Of a stretch of 64,000 bases of DNA, positions 1 to 12,423 are shown piece after piece. Position 1 is the stretch's first letter; each line of letters opens with the position of its first letter. Source of the DNA: Polytrichum commune (lineage: Eukaryota > Streptophyta > Polytrichopsida > Polytrichales > Polytrichaceae); the NCBI GenBank assembly GCA_950295325.1, contig OX485804.1:30132001-30196000 (forward strand). Reading direction: 5' to 3'. Under the pieces are notes generated by a model. The model had not been told where the DNA came from and searched no databases. It saw nothing but the letters and a program-made list of their open reading frames with translations. Made by a program: the position numbers and the translations under genes.

Positions 1-62
1 TGTACAACTTCCTGTGTCTAACATCAAGAGGTTTTGACCAATGCTGCCATCCAAATATCCAG

Positions 63-2194
63 ATCACCATGGTCAAGCAAGTATCAGCCGGAATTGGAGG
101 ATGGTGTGCAGCCATCTCCTGAATTGAGGAAATTGGAACAGGAAGCCAATGAGCTTTTCTCCATATATCGTGACCAGTGAGGTTCCAAGCACCCGATCCT
201 TTATCTTTCTGGAGGATGATTCTCTATATCACTCTGTGGTGGAGCTTGCTTATCAAATAAACCTTTATTGTCTGCCAAGCTTGTCTAGCAATATTGATTT
301 AGGCGAGCTGGATGGTGATAATGCTTATATCAGGAGCTGGATTGCACGCCTGTAGCTTCTAAACAAGGGGGTGATCCTTGTAAGGTGGGAAGTAAAACCA
401 ACCATTTGCACCTGAAACTGGAAGGGAGTGCTCTTGGCAGGTACTATGAGGGTGGAATCTCATCGGTGTACACATGGGAACCTGAAGATGGAAAAGGTTT
501 TGCTGCCTGTGTTCTGATCAAGAAAGGTTCTCTCATCTTTAGCCGATTCCTCAAATGTTGTTCCCAATTAGCATGGGCAGTGTAATGAGGAAACGCTGTG
601 GTCACTCTCTCCCCCTCTCCTTTCAGAGGAAACATAGTCATCCTGCTTGACTTGTTAGTGCCTTGTTCCAAATCAAGAAATGTTGCGACATGTATATCTG
701 AAAGTTGTTGTGATTGATGATGCAGATGGGTCAGATGCAGGAGATGGTCGTCGTGGTCTCTTGCAAGAGGGATCCTGGGATGCAATTCATGTGATTGAGG
801 TGAACACTCTATGACTGGTCCACAAAGTTTGGCTATACCAACTTGTCCATATGTGCTGTTGATAGTACACAGTTTTTTCACTTCCTTCCATAAGAGTTGT
901 TTACAGTAGTTAGAAGGGTCAGGGCATGCAGTGACTTTTAGATGTTTCTGACTCTATACTGAGATGGGAGTTCAGGTCAAAGAAGAACCTGAAGCCTCAA
1001 CTGGGCACTACTGCCTAACTAGCACAGTGATGCTGGCTCTCACAACTGCAAATCAATCTGCTGGCCCTTTCAGTCTTTCAGGGTCCATCACACGGCAGGT
1101 ATTACTTGTTGCCATTGTAAAGAATGTTTGTCATATCCCCTTGAGTTTCAGGGTGTAAACATTCGTCTCAGTTGACTTCAATTAGTAGCAGAAATTTGCG
1201 ACAATGTAAACTCTGAGCAAGGTTCTATGGTTGAAGATGGAGGCAGATCTTTCACTTGAGCATGGACATTTGTGCAATATGGGGCGCTTGATTGAGGAGA
1301 TGGAGAGCAAATTGCGTAATGGACTGGATCAGGTACACTCCTGTTGTGAATTTCAACTCTAAAATGTTGTTACACATTGTACCAACTTCATCCAGACAAT
1401 TGATATCTCTATCTCTATCTATATATATATAACATGCCATGGCTTTGTGGCCTGGTGACCAATGAGGCGCTGCTTGTTCTTTGAATTTTTGACACATCAG
1501 AGGAGATCGTAATAACTCATTGCCATGTCCTGTTGCATCATTGTAAAATGTGCATAGAGCATGTACACACTAATGTTGGCGGGTATATAGTTGAATCAAG
1601 GGTTTCAATACTCAACATCAATAATGGTATCAAAAGCCTACCTGTGGGTATCAAATTTGTTATACCAGTCAGTTATTGAGATTTGGTGGATATCTCAAGG
1701 TGAGAGAACCTTTGTATACCTGAATTATTATTTGGGTCAAAACTATTCTAAGCCATATTGATACTAGGCCTACTATTCCTTGATTTTGCCTAAGTAAAGG
1801 GGTTTTTACATGGTATATAGCCTTGAATGGTACTGTCAAATAAAAATAAAAATACTGTCAAACACCCATATCCTACTTGTAGCAAAAAGTTAGGTATCCT
1901 CATTATAGATCCCCGAATTGTATTAAAAAAGATGATACCAGTACTCGTACACACCATCCATTGACAGGATGAACACTTCCTTGTCGTTGAGGTCCATTGT
2001 ATGCAAGTCTGATTGTGATGCTTTTGAAGAGAGTTTTGAAGCATCTATTTCACTTTTCTATGCAGGTGTATTTTGGCAAGACCAAGGAAGTCGTGTTTAC
2101 ACTACGTGAACCTGTTGGAGTGATGAGTGCTACATCCCACATAGGACAAAGTCTACAACAAAGGATTGTGACTGATCTAGCACGCTCTCGATAG
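63..2194 (+). CDS. CPB: F-actin capping protein beta subunit, 3' part of a spliced gene
   Basis: CPB pairs with the alpha subunit (CPA) to cap barbed ends of actin filaments in the cytoplasm. Exons, with GT-AG junctions: 63-176, 441-526, 726-799, 976-1098, 1237-1332 and 2066-2194 (TAG stop). Phases match: a CAG codon is split by intron 1 and a GAT codon by intron 2; introns 3, 4 and 5 fall between codons. Recognisable blocks in order are [73 protein letters not shown] and [15 protein letters not shown], which match plant CPB. The first exon shown completes a codon begun upstream, so roughly the first 64 residues lie before the window. The C-terminal tail after FTLREP runs about 25 residues, somewhat longer than I recall for Arabidopsis CPB. 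No frameshift or stop is seen, so the gene looks functional. Introns 1-4 are 138-264 bp; intron 5 is 733 bp and contains a repeat. Confidence 0.93.
1560..1995 (+). repeat. RepP copy inside the last CPB intron
   Basis: The segment starting 'caataatggtatcaaaagcc' and containing 'tttacatggtatatagcc' is related to segments at 12000-12320 and 32210-32560 (opposite orientation) and to 15375-15600 and 16395-16565. All share 'ggtatcaaa' plus 'cctac(c/a)tgtgggtat' blocks. It accounts for most of the extra length of this intron over the other four. Ends are not defined and no target duplication was found. It is probably a non-autonomous element; class unknown. Confidence 0.5.
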
Positions 2195-2895
2195 CAATTT
2201 ACAGTGATCTCCTCCTAATTGTCTAACCCTAAATCCTTGTTCAGGCTTAACTGAAGCTCATGGCAGATGTGCCAAAAATGTTGTGGATGCTGATTGCAGA
2301 TGCAAGATTTTGAGCAGGAGGGGCAAGTCCAAGTTAGCAGACCAGACTTGCTCTCAGGTGTGTTGTCATCAATCCCATGTGGCCATCAAAAAATGCCTTA
2401 CTCAGTAAATTAGCTTGTGCCTCAAATCCCACAAATTCTGACGTCTTGAAGTATTCAGACTTGATTGACTGAGAGTTACATAAATGTCAATGCCACAAAA
2501 GTTCCTCAGGAGAGTCTTCCCGCAATACACAAACCAATAGTGTTCATTTTCTGAACACCATTTCCATGACTAGGCTCATTTTATCAGTAGTTGGAGAATG
2601 GACATTTTTTCCTCCAAACAGGGAATATGGTGTTGAGTGAGTCTCCCTTGCTAGAATTCCCACAAATACAGCCAACTTGGCAACTTGGCAACTTGGCTTC
2701 AAGTGAAAGAGTAGTTCCCAATTATGTTCATAAGAGTGCACTATAATTGTTCCTCATGAGGCTCCAACAAAAATATCGTTTATATGCTCATGTCGTCAAT
2801 GCTTTTTCATATATGATTAATTTACTATATTCTTTACTGTATCCGTACTTGTGCGAATTTTTTGGACCAAAACTTATGGGGGAGTCATAGAAATG
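2195..2895. other. CPB 3' flank, otherwise unassigned
   Basis: The first few hundred bases presumably hold the CPB 3' UTR, but I see no clear AATAAA signal. A short triplication 'aacttggcaacttggcaact' lies near 2680. No other gene or repeat is recognised. Confidence 0.4.
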
Positions 2896-3050
2896 TACAC
2901 TGATATGTGTAATTAGGTTGCCCCACGCTAATATGTCGACACTCCACTGATTCTAATATTTAGTATCACCATAACAAAATACACTAAATATTATTTTGTC
3001 AAGGTAATTTGAATGGGTAAAGAAGCAACCTAATTGCACATATCAGTGTA
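2896..3050. mobile_element. 155-bp MITE with 26-bp terminal inverted repeats
   Basis: Positions 2896-2921 (TACACTGATATGTGTAATTA...) and 3025-3050 (...TAATTGCACATATCAGTGTA) are inverted repeats with one mismatch. The outermost TA on each side could be a TA target duplication around CACTGATATG ends, which would suit a Tc1/mariner-like (Stowaway) MITE. No coding capacity. Confidence 0.7.
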
Positions 3051-4100
3051 GATATAACCCTCATATTTGTCAGTGGAGAAAACCAGTAGACAGTCCACAA
3101 TTCAAATGTACTGGTATTTCTTTCGTCCTTAGCTTACCATCCAAGACGCACAGGGTCCACCAAATAGGGCAAGTGACAGTCGACCCTTCAAATGTGACCA
3201 ATAGCTGGGAAAAATGAATGCAAATTTACAATTTACAAGTCTGTATCCAACAACTTGGTGTAATAGCAAGACTTGGGGCTTTTCAAAACATCCTTTGTGT
3301 AGGTGTAGTTAAATTATCAATATCAGAAATGTCATAGATGGAGAACATGTAGATGGTAATTTTTCAAATTCATTGGTTATACGGTTCTGGATAGACTGGG
3401 TCACTACACGCACCTTGTCTGAATAATCTAGGTGCATGAAGCTAGAGTTTTCTTCTTCTTTAGATTAAGCATTGTCTTGAAGATGTTGAAATCTAAATCA
3501 TGACAAACAAGTGCACATTGATTATGTGAGTTGTTTGAAGACAAGTTTGTAATGTCAGTTACTGTTCCGCTTGTATTAAATGCTAGGTACTGTTTGATGC
3601 ATGTAGTTTACACATGTCTATGGATATTCGTTCACTCACAAATACAATTCAAAATTAGGCTAGCCTAATCTTCGATTTTCATTTTTCAATTTGAAGGCCT
3701 AAAAAAATAACTGATTCACGCCTACTCTCACCCATATGTAGCGAAATGTACTCCAATATATGCTTTGATTTGGCAAGATCAGTAAGATTTTGAGTTTGGA
3801 AATAGGTTGAGTGATACATACACTACAAAACTATGTTCAAATTTCAAGACTTAGCAGATGAACTAAAAGTAAACTTGTAAATCTATTGGAGCTGGCGATC
3901 ATCACCGTAAGCAAATGAGGATTGCTGCAATCACTTGAACTTTGGTTTGTAAATTTGGAGCTGATCACATACACAAATGTTTTTATCATTTTGTTTTATC
4001 CAAGACAAAATTAATGGTATTAGTAGAGCTCTTGTTAGAACTTGGAGTGTTGCCCAAATGGGAGAAAACCCCATCTCATCATCTTGTATAAATTCCCCAA
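3051..4100. other. unassigned AT-rich intergenic DNA
   Basis: No gene, no clear inverted or direct repeat, and no match to the repeat families elsewhere in the window. Confidence 0.4.
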
Positions 4101-4557
4101 CTATACCATTTATGGTATTTAGTGTCATGTGTACTATTTGCAAAGGGCCTAAACTAGATGCCTAGAGGTCTCAAAGAGTCACATGCACTAATTGCCAATA
4201 TGATTTCATTTGTCATAAGTAAATTCTTTTAAGTGAAGAAATATCTACATTATGACGTTTAGAGTAGCACATTGGGATATGTTGGATGATAGTTTTGCAT
4301 TTTGGTATGCAAAGGGAAGATATTCTTGAGCACACTAATGCAAAGTGTCATTTGTGTACACTGTAGTCAACTTGTAGACCATTGTGTAACATAGGCAAGC
4401 ACCTCATGACACTATTGAACATAATCATGCTAAGATATTAGTAAGTGCACTAGTTGAACGCCAAGTATCATGGGTGACACTTATGATGAAGTTGTAACCT
4501 AGCATATGCCTCAAAATAGGGTAAGTGACACTATTACGCATGCCATAAATGGTGTAG
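4101..4557 (+). mobile_element. PalE element, complete copy (457 bp)
   Basis: It starts CTATACCATTTATGGTATTT and ends CATGCCATAAATGGTGTAG, giving terminal repeats around CTACACCATTTATGG. The body carries the family signature 'gggcctaaactagatgccta' followed by 'gaggtctcaaagagtcacat'. Other copies lie at 11309, 33655, 36656, 56620, 60743 and 63124. This copy has one unit of the internal 'tatgcaa(g)gggaagat...gtgtca' repeat. Non-autonomous; superfamily not determined because the target duplication is unclear. Confidence 0.7.
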
Positions 4558-5040
4558 ATGTTTGACAAACTACAATCCCAAAATTACATGTGAACTCTTT
4601 GACCTTGGATGCAAGCACAATATGTGTCCTATGTGAGCTACACTTCTACATTTAACCATAATAGAGTTATATGTAAAGTCTTGACATCAAAATCCCAATG
4701 AGTTGGTTATAATGTGAGTTTGAGAGCTTGTGCATAAAGACACTTGAGTTTTAAAATGAATTATTATACTCAAAGTATCATAACATTAGACGTGCTTTAG
4801 AGCTTGCTTAGTTTCCAAATCAAGTTAGCCCCATAATTCAAGCACGTATATTCTCAATGATATGGTGGTGACTCATAGTTGGGTAGCAAACCGACTGAGC
4901 AACAAGAAGTAAATTGATTTTAAAATTGATATATAACATAATTGTAGTTGTGACGGCAATTTTGACACACAACTTCATTGATACAATATTTTTAAATTTA
5001 TGGCAAATTGCTAGGAAGGGGCATAAGTGGCTCGAGGGGC
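4558..5040. other. unassigned intergenic DNA
   Basis: AT-rich with no gene or repeat recognised. Confidence 0.4.
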
Positions 5041-5800
5041 CCGCTTAATATTGATACACAACTAAGTAACGTCATGGTGATGATGCGTTCTTGAATTATG
5101 GCTTTTTAGCTTGTCCTACTAGAATGAGTGGGCCAAGGTAGCCTTGTATAGCCGATCCAAAATTTAGGATGGTGTATCCCATGGACATGAGGTGGATGTG
5201 CATAATTCCAGCACAACAATATTTTGGACACCTACTTTTGAGTGGTGAAAGGTTAGATGTGGATCTAAGAACGGACAACAATAAGACATGTGTTTAAAAG
5301 AGATTGGACTACATACTAACCATTTAGGCTCAATAGTCGACCTGATTGCGGGGGGGGGGGGGGGGGAGAGTACATGACCACTTGATGGATTGGAGAATCT
5401 CCATGTTGATAATGAACAAGATATTCATATGAGCTCCCAAAATTTGTCAGGCAAATGACTACAAGTATAATATGTTAAACATTTCGCACTGATTCCGTGT
5501 TTCATGTCCTTCAAGAAGTGAGTGCATAGAGAGAATTTAAAATTTTTGAAAAATTCCAAATAAATAACACACGTCTATCGTCGTACATTGTTTCAAATCA
5601 GGAAATTTCTTTCAGTTTTTGGAATGACAAGAAGAGGTCAAAAAGAATTTCACCCAACTTTTGAATTAGGCTCCGGCACATGAGAGCTCTCTAAATGAAA
5701 AGTTCCCTCCAAAGAAGAGACCAAGCACCCACGGTTTTGTCTCTCTTTCGAGGGACTTTAACTTTACGGACGACTCTTAATCACTCAATTTCTTCAAAGG
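5041..5800 (+). pseudogene. degenerate LINE 3'-end relic, interrupted
   Basis: Two blocks resemble the better copy at 34706-35285: 5097-5165 ('ggctttttagcttgtcctac') and 5630-5770 ('ggttttgtctctctttcgag'). About 400 unrelated bases, including a 17-G run, separate them. The reading frame is destroyed, so assignment rests only on similarity to the other copy. Confidence 0.4.
5350..5366 (+). repeat. poly-G tract, 17 bases
   Basis: Uninterrupted run of G, one of about a dozen G or C homopolymers of 9-17 bases in the window. Confidence 0.95.
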
Positions 5801-6754
5801 AAGAAAAATAAAAATAAAAACAAAGGTTGCGGCAAATGAATGTGGTCTCCTTGTGAAAGGACGCTCGAGCTCGGTGTCAAAAGCGACCCGTAAGTTTGTA
5901 CTTGCCTTCTATCACACATAATCACGAAGCCATTTCAAACTCTTTGTGTCTCATAAATTTGGAATCGGCACCTTTGATAGATTAAAAAAAACACAGACAA
6001 TTAGTAATGATGGATGAGAGGTTGTTTTTGTTTTCGGTTTTTTGTTTTCCTTCTAACTTTTGGGTAATGCTTCTTTGTTAAAGCTCCGGAACGTAACCCG
6101 CAATTTTTGGATTATTGTATGTTGTACCTCATTTGGTACAAGTAACAGTAAGTAAAATTTGTCCCAAAGCCGGGCCCATGGACAGTCTCAGGGATCATCC
6201 ATGCTTTAAATTCCGGTCAGGTCACTAAATAGCAAATGGCGAAACCGTCTGCCTCGAAATCAATGTGTAGTTGAACTACTCTGCGTTGTTGTCTGCTGGG
6301 ATTATTATCGCATACAAGTGAGCGTACCTTGTGTTGGAATGCAATGGAATGAGATTGGTTTTAGGGTTCGAGAATTGAAAAGGCGTATGGGACTAGAAGT
6401 ACATAAGGAACGTGTTCAACCAGGTAGTTTTTTAGAGTAGCGGACTGCAGTAGCCTCTGTGAGATACATGTTGATATCAATGTGATGGTCTGATTGAAAG
6501 GAAAAGACTTGAATCTCTCCTCAATAGTACATTTTCAAAAAAGTGATGGGAACGTATCCTTGGTGAAGTTATACAGGGGGCACTTCAGCACAAAGTGTGT
6601 CACGGTTTCGACTGTAGCGTTTATAAGAGCAGAAAGTGGCATAATATGCTATCTGTAGAGAGAGGAGTAGTCGAAAATTGTCCGATTTGGATGGCAAGTC
6701 TATGACTTCAGGTGCGGTAAGCATTGGTGATCTTGCGTTGCGGTCGTGTTGGAT
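5801..6754. other. unassigned intergenic DNA
   Basis: No gene or repeat recognised; short open frames show no familiar motif. Confidence 0.4.
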
Positions 6755-7250
6755 TTACATTCGTGTTTGAGGGAAACCTTGAGGTGGATGGTGTTCTAGT
6801 TTCTTCCCCCGAGAGATAGAAAGGGTTCCACTCTTTAGCAAGGAACGTTGCCTTGAGATCGTTGAATTTGGTTGTGGATGGTGTTGGGTTGTCCTGGGTT
6901 TCTTCTGTGAGATAGACCCTAGGATGCCTTCCACGTGGTTGTCGATTTGTGCTAGGTGTTGAATCCTTGTTCGATCGAGATCCCAGGAGAGTGAGGTCGA
7001 TTGACTACTACCCAAGAAGGGGTGGGGTTGGGGGTGGGTGAGGGGGGGGGGGGTAAGTTGTTGTTGAAAACCCTTAGTAGGCTTAAGAGAATGTAATGCA
7101 ATGGGAAGTTCTCCAAATGTTTCCAGCAAACTATGGTACGTTGTTGAAGAACACACTTTGACTCGAAACATTGCATGTATCATTGATTCAACATAAAAAG
7201 TTGACCCCCTATGGATTTGTGGTTGATTCAACTCAAATGACTTGGATTAT
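6755..7250 (-). pseudogene. fragment from downstream of a LINE reverse transcriptase
   Basis: The minus-strand frame (158 codons) contains MIHAMFRVKVCSSTTYHSLL followed by ETFGELPIALHS and GFQQQL. It is homologous at DNA and protein level to 9850-10170 (+), which reads CSSTSNHMLLAKCGEFPMES then GFQQCL. The pattern (stretch of S/T, LL, GE.P, then a hydrophobic stretch) resembles the region following the reverse transcriptase domain of non-LTR retrotransposons, before the terminal zinc knuckle. After residue 60 the frame becomes low-complexity proline-rich, so only the first part is meaningful. Family assignment is an inference. Confidence 0.4.
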
Positions 7251-8033
7251 ACTAAGTCTTTAAAAATAGTTTTGGTGTCAAATTGACTAATAATAGTAAT
7301 ATCTAGGATGCATACTATTCCAAGATTTTATGTTGGATAAACGAGACGTACATTTCTATGTAATAATTCTCCCTCTTTGTTTGCCGGCAGTGACTAAAAG
7401 GTGAGATTATATTAAGGGCTATGGATCCGAGAAACTTGGGGTCCAATTCACCCTTTAACACTTAACTCTAGACCTTACTTCTAGACTCAAGGTTGATAAG
7501 TACACCGTTCCCAAATATTAGTAATAACTGTGAGTTGAAAATAAATGGGTGTTGAAAATGCTATGGCATGTTGTATTTTATGCGTGGGTTGAGAGTTACG
7601 ATGCCTTATAAATACCAAAATATTGATGTTATGTTTCCCAATCCATGATTATTAAGACTATGTGAAAAAAAAATCTTGATTCCATATTCCTAGTTTTGAT
7701 CATATAATCCTATGGATCAAAAAGTGTGTGGGTTGAGAAAGTTACATTGACAGAAATTATCATGGTATGTCAAAAGTATAGTGGAGTACTATACTTGAAG
7801 GTATAGCTTGAAGATTAGTTCATGAAACTACTAGAAGTACTTTTTTGAGTGGGGACCAATAAGATTTAGTGGTAAAGTGTTGCCACATCAACACCACTTA
7901 CTCTAGTATAAACTCCTTGGTCCATAATAATTTATCCTTGCCAATAGTATCACTCAATTTCTTGGAGCTACTTTGGTCTTGGACCCTAGTGTGAACACAC
8001 CCTAAGGTGGTTTATGTGCCCCTATTGTGGCTA
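7251..8033. other. unassigned intergenic DNA
   Basis: Around 7860-8000 there is weak similarity to 22060-22250 ('gtaaactccttg' and 'gccacat' blocks). Otherwise nothing is recognised. Confidence 0.35.
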
Positions 8034-8275
8034 CTACACTAAATATAGTATTTAGTGTCACCAATTGTATTTTCTTGCTCAATACCAATCATAAACCACC
8101 CATATAGTGTCACCTACACTAAATGTGAACCCAACATTATTTGTCATTCCTAGTTTGGGCTACATAGATTTACAATGTTGCAAATATTGTCACTTACTAA
8201 GTTAATTTCCATCCCAATCCCAATCATTCATGACAATATTTCATTACGAAATTGTTAGGACGCAAAATATACAAA
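8034..8275 (-). mobile_element. PalD element, truncated copy
   Basis: It begins CTACACTAAATATAGTATTT followed by AGTGTCACC. It aligns with the reverse complement of the right part of the PalD copy at 26706-27089 ('aaccaccc.tatagtgtcacc', 'aacccaacattatttgtcat'). The other end is lost near 8275. Confidence 0.6.
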
Positions 8276-8395
8276 ACTTTGTTGCAATACTTGGCATGGA
8301 TTTCATCCAAATTTCTATCAATCATGATAGTGCTCATAAACTTACTCATAAGAAGTTCACATGTGTCAATGATGTATAGTGTGGATCACACTTAA

Positions 8396-8565
8396 TTACA
8401 CTCTTAAACTCCGTAATATCATGCTCGTGGCAACTAATTGTATGTGATATCAAGGAGTTTGCTAGTGTTAACATGGATGTGTGATAAAAGAGAATTAGTG
8501 TAGAATGTGACATTATGAAACAACACAAAGTCAACATTGCAATAATAACAATAATTACAATGATA
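8396..8565 (+). repeat. RepN copy
   Basis: Starts CACTCTTAAACTCCGTAATA followed by TCATGCTCGTGGCAAC. The body ('gttaacatggatgtgtgata', 'acattatgaaacaacac') matches 33335-33500 and the reverse complement of 62745-62922. Confidence 0.55.
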
Positions 8566-9840
8566 ATTGTATATTTCACAAGTATTGGTGTCCCAAGTCA
8601 GAAGAGTGCCCATATAAGCACACCGAACTACTTTTGAAAACTTTGAAACATGTGGTATAGTGACTTTAGGCTGGTTGGTTTTGGAGAACATGTGATGTAA
8701 GATGTTTCCTAGTTCATCTTTTCTGATGCTTGACTATAATTTTCACGTGAACTTGGGATGGGTTTCAAGCAATGTAAGAGTGCTATGTGACCGTCATTCG
8801 ACAACATCTATTTGTTAAACACCAACGGCTATGATCAAGGGTGAATCGTCCCTCATTCATGCCTCTCTCTCTCCCTCTAAAGTATGAAACACTTAAAGAA
8901 GTTCAACAATTATTATTTTGCAATGCCCGATGAACCTTGCGTTTCCTATGGAGATCCTTGCATAACTTTGTAGAGAGAGAGAGATGTTCTTTTGGGAAAT
9001 TCATAGTAACCTTGAATTATGTTGTTTTTGAAGAATTGGTATTTTTGGGGACCCTACCAACATTTACAAATGGCTAAAGCATGGGTTTTTCCTACATCCT
9101 ATATTTATTTATAATTGTATCGCCCTTGGATCAAGTTTTGGAAACAAAGTTGTACTCATTATAAAACTTGTGAACCTTACTACCATTCACATCATGTTAA
9201 ATTCCAAAATTGCCACATCCATTGCAACATGCACACTTGTACACAAAATCACAATATTTTTAGGAGAGAAAATGGTGTATATAATATTGTTTCTTCACTT
9301 TCAAGTGCAACGTACATATTGCATTAACAAATGCAACCAAATTTTGAGGTTATAGTCAATAAGATTGAGCATCACATTGATGCATCATAATAGTACATTT
9401 GCAAATGGAAGAGTCGACTATATAGAACATCACGAAGACGCTAATGTTAGTGTACAATATAGCGTAGGGCAAAGTCAACACAAAATCTACTACTTGAGTT
9501 GATACAAAAGATAGAACCTCATGTCTTTGGAGTATAAATGGATGGCACATGAAGGTAAACAATTGCCCAAAGTCTTGAGCACATCCACATTTAGTGATGT
9601 GGAGTTCCCCGATCGTTTTTCAATATTCAAAGGGCCCTTTAACCGTGATATACAAATTCTCTCATCGGTTGAGAAGTTGGAGACGGTCCAACTTTTCTTT
9701 TATGCTAGACCATGAGCATCTAAGGGACCAAGGAATTTTGAGTGAATACCAAATCTACATGGACTCCTACATGTTTTAAGAAAAACAACAAATGTTTTGT
9801 GGTCTATTGTGATTTGTTGCAAAACCCACATGAAACTAGT
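8566..9840. other. unassigned intergenic DNA
   Basis: No supported gene. Overlapping short frames near 9356-9780 lack recognisable motifs. Confidence 0.35.
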
Positions 9841-9849
9841 ATGATGCAA

Positions 9850-10170
9850 ATGCTTTGGGCTGTGACAATCAATCAATGTGGCATTGGCCCATGAAACGAA
9901 GTGTGTTCTTCGACATCTAACCATATGTTGTTGGCTAAATGTGGAGAATTTCCCATGGAATCATATGCACTTGAGCTAGTTGTAGGGTTCCAACAATGTC
10001 TAGCCCACCTACTCTCTTCTTGGTTAGTTAGTCAAGTATCCTTGATTTATGAATACTTGGTTGAACAAGGAGTCAGCTTCAGGCACAAAACAACAATTTG
10101 GAATACATATGGGGTCTACCACAATCGCACTTCTAGACATTCCAACACCACCATAATTCATATTTGATGT
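9850..10170 (+). pseudogene. second fragment from downstream of a LINE reverse transcriptase
   Basis: Positions 9868-10030 align with the reverse complement of 7060-7210 ('aagtgtgttcttc.aca', 'atttggagaa.ttcccat'). The open frame 9901-10167 encodes CSSTSNHMLLAKCGEFPMES, then a GFQQCL motif and SSWLVSQ. No reverse transcriptase catalytic motif (YXDD) is present, so this is only a remnant of the same family as 6755-7250. Confidence 0.4.
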
Positions 10171-11308
10171 TGTCAAACATGCCTTTCTAGACGAAGAATT
10201 AACTCTATTCACCCCAAGGGAATGATCACATTCATCTCAAGGACTTTTCTCAACTATGAATGCAAAGCGCACTCGACGCAACCATTGACACAACCCCAAC
10301 ATAAAATCAATGTTGCGTTCTGCACCTCAAATCTTAGACTCGCCTAGAAAATTGGTCGGTTGCCGATTATCCCAATCCCTAGGGATACCATAGGATGCCA
10401 CTTTTATTCTTCTAAAGCAGTTACAAACGAGGCCCTCTACACTTTGTGGTGGGGTATGCTCTCTACAACTTTGTTAAAGATACGTTTCCTAGCCTATATC
10501 AAAACGAGTACTAGGCATGAACCATCAAGTTGATATTAGCCGCCATCTCACAAATGACCACATTTTAACCTCCAAACCTGTCCAGAACAACCCCACAGTT
10601 GGAATCGAGTGAAACTCGCTGAAAACAACCCTCACAATGGCTTGAGAAATGAAAGGTTAAAATCCCAAATTAGCCTACTTCAAGTCAAGTCATTCGAGAT
10701 GAATCGACCGCAATTCCATAATGGGCCCTAGTTTGTTATAATGGACGGATGGAAGAGAGGTACATTTCGATCGTACACGATAATTCCCTCTCTCTCTCTC
10801 TAGCTCCTCTTCATTTCATTACCAAGTAACTTAACTTACGGGACATGCATGCATGAAGTCCCTTGCGGTTCCTCAAAGCTAAAAGCCAGTCAACAGCCTC
10901 ATAAATTGGGAGTGGGGAATTAATGAGGAATTGGTTGGCCCCTTTGTTGACTTGGGTGGCCTTATGGACGGCCATGTGGTCGAGGCCACACGCGACCCAA
11001 TCGCTTTGCTTGCTTAATGTAATGTACATACGTATTCCAAAATAAACACCCTAAACTTAATTAACGCCACTTAATTAATTAACGTAGCTTAACTTAGAAT
11101 GTCGTTTCTTTAAATTTAGGCCCCTCACTAGCTACGAGTTTCTTCCAAAACCGTCTTTATGAAGGGGATAGTACTCACGAAAGTTAGCGTCAGCAAATTC
11201 CTCCATTATTAACCCACATGGCCAGTCACAATCAAGGCCGCTATGCTACTACCCCCCTCGTTACTTATTATTCTGATTTATTATTGTTATTATTGGGGCG
11301 CCTATGTA
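10171..11308. other. unassigned intergenic DNA
   Basis: Contains a short (CT)n near 10788-10801 and TTAATTAA-rich sequence near 11055-11085. No gene or known repeat. Confidence 0.35.
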
Positions 11309-11665
11309 CTACACCATTTATGGTAGTTAGTGCCACGTACACTATTTGCGAAAGGGCCTACACTAGATGCCTAGAGGAGGTCTCGAACTTGTCACGTCCA
11401 CTAATCGCCAATATGATATGATTATATATATGTATGTGTCCGTAATGTGAGTAATTTCCTCGGGTGAAAATGTGACCACGTTGTGATATTTAGCGTAGGA
11501 GATTGGGATACTTGAGGTGATAGTTTTGTGTTTTAGTATGCAAGAGGGAAATGCTACTAAACATACGAACGGCATGTGTCATCTGTTTACATTTTGGTGT
11601 GCAAGAGGAAGGTGTTCTTGAGCATACTAATGTCATGCGTCATTCTGTGCAAGGTTCAAATAACC
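11309..11665 (+). mobile_element. PalE element, right end missing
   Basis: It begins CTACACCATTTATGGTAGTT followed by AGTGCCACG, then the family signature 'gggcctacactagatgccta'. It carries two tandem units of the internal 'tgcaagagg...gagcata...gtcat' repeat, and similarity stops near 11665. Confidence 0.65.
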
Positions 11666-11999
11666 TTGCTTGAGTGCTTTCATCCAAATAATTTTTTCTT
11701 TTTCTTTTTTGTCACTTCAATGATGAACTAGCTTCACTCATGCAAAATTAGTTCAAATTAAGTACATATCAATTGTGAGAGTGTTCTTCGCCTTAACATA
11801 TGGGCTTCCATGGTAGTCGATCTTGGGTCATCTACCAATAGATATTTGAACCCTTGTAGTTTTGTGTACCAAATTCAAACGAGACAAACTTCGGGACGTT
11901 GAGATCCCCTCTCGATTGCTAACAATTAGAATCATTTAATACTTCTTGAATTCAATATTACTAACCGTTTGTTTCTACTTAAAGTGATGGTTTCCCCTT
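11666..11999. other. unassigned intergenic DNA
   Basis: Nothing recognised. Confidence 0.35.
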
Positions 12000-12320
12000 T
12001 TGATCCCATTCGGGTATCTACAATCATAATGTCACATCTTAGGATACTACGAGCACAATACAAGCGTATAAGAACCATTTTGTATCCCAATACCATTCGG
12101 GTCCATATACCATGCAAGAGCCTTCACGCCTAGATGAAAATCGCCTTGATAGAATGGTGCTCACCCAATTGAAAAGTCGCGTATACAAAGATTCCCTCGC
12201 CTCGAGATAACCACCAAACATCCATAGTTGCTTGGAATCGCAAACTTAATACCCACATGTAGGTTCTTTGATACCATTTATTGATGTCGGGTATTGAATA
12301 CCCTTGCATCCCACCTACAT
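12000..12320 (-). repeat. RepP copy
   Basis: Contains 'ataccatgcaagagccttca' near 12110 and 'atacccacatgtaggttctt' near 12250. It parallels 32325-32520 in the same orientation and the reverse complement of the copy in the CPB intron. Confidence 0.5.
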
Positions 12321-12423
12321 AGCAAGCCCCACGTTAATTAACTCCCCCCCCCCCTCCCCGAATATCATCAGGATCCCTTACATTTCGCGCTTAGTATCAT
12401 ACTCGACCAGGGTTGATTTTTCA

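Noticed and set aside
444-881. 145-codon minus-strand open frame over CPB exons 2 and 3
   Set aside because: It is antisense to confirmed CPB exons and crosses their introns; a shadow frame.
2192-2740. Possible extra exon downstream of CPB
   Set aside because: The frame closes with TAG at 2192-2194 and I find no conserved CPB block further on.
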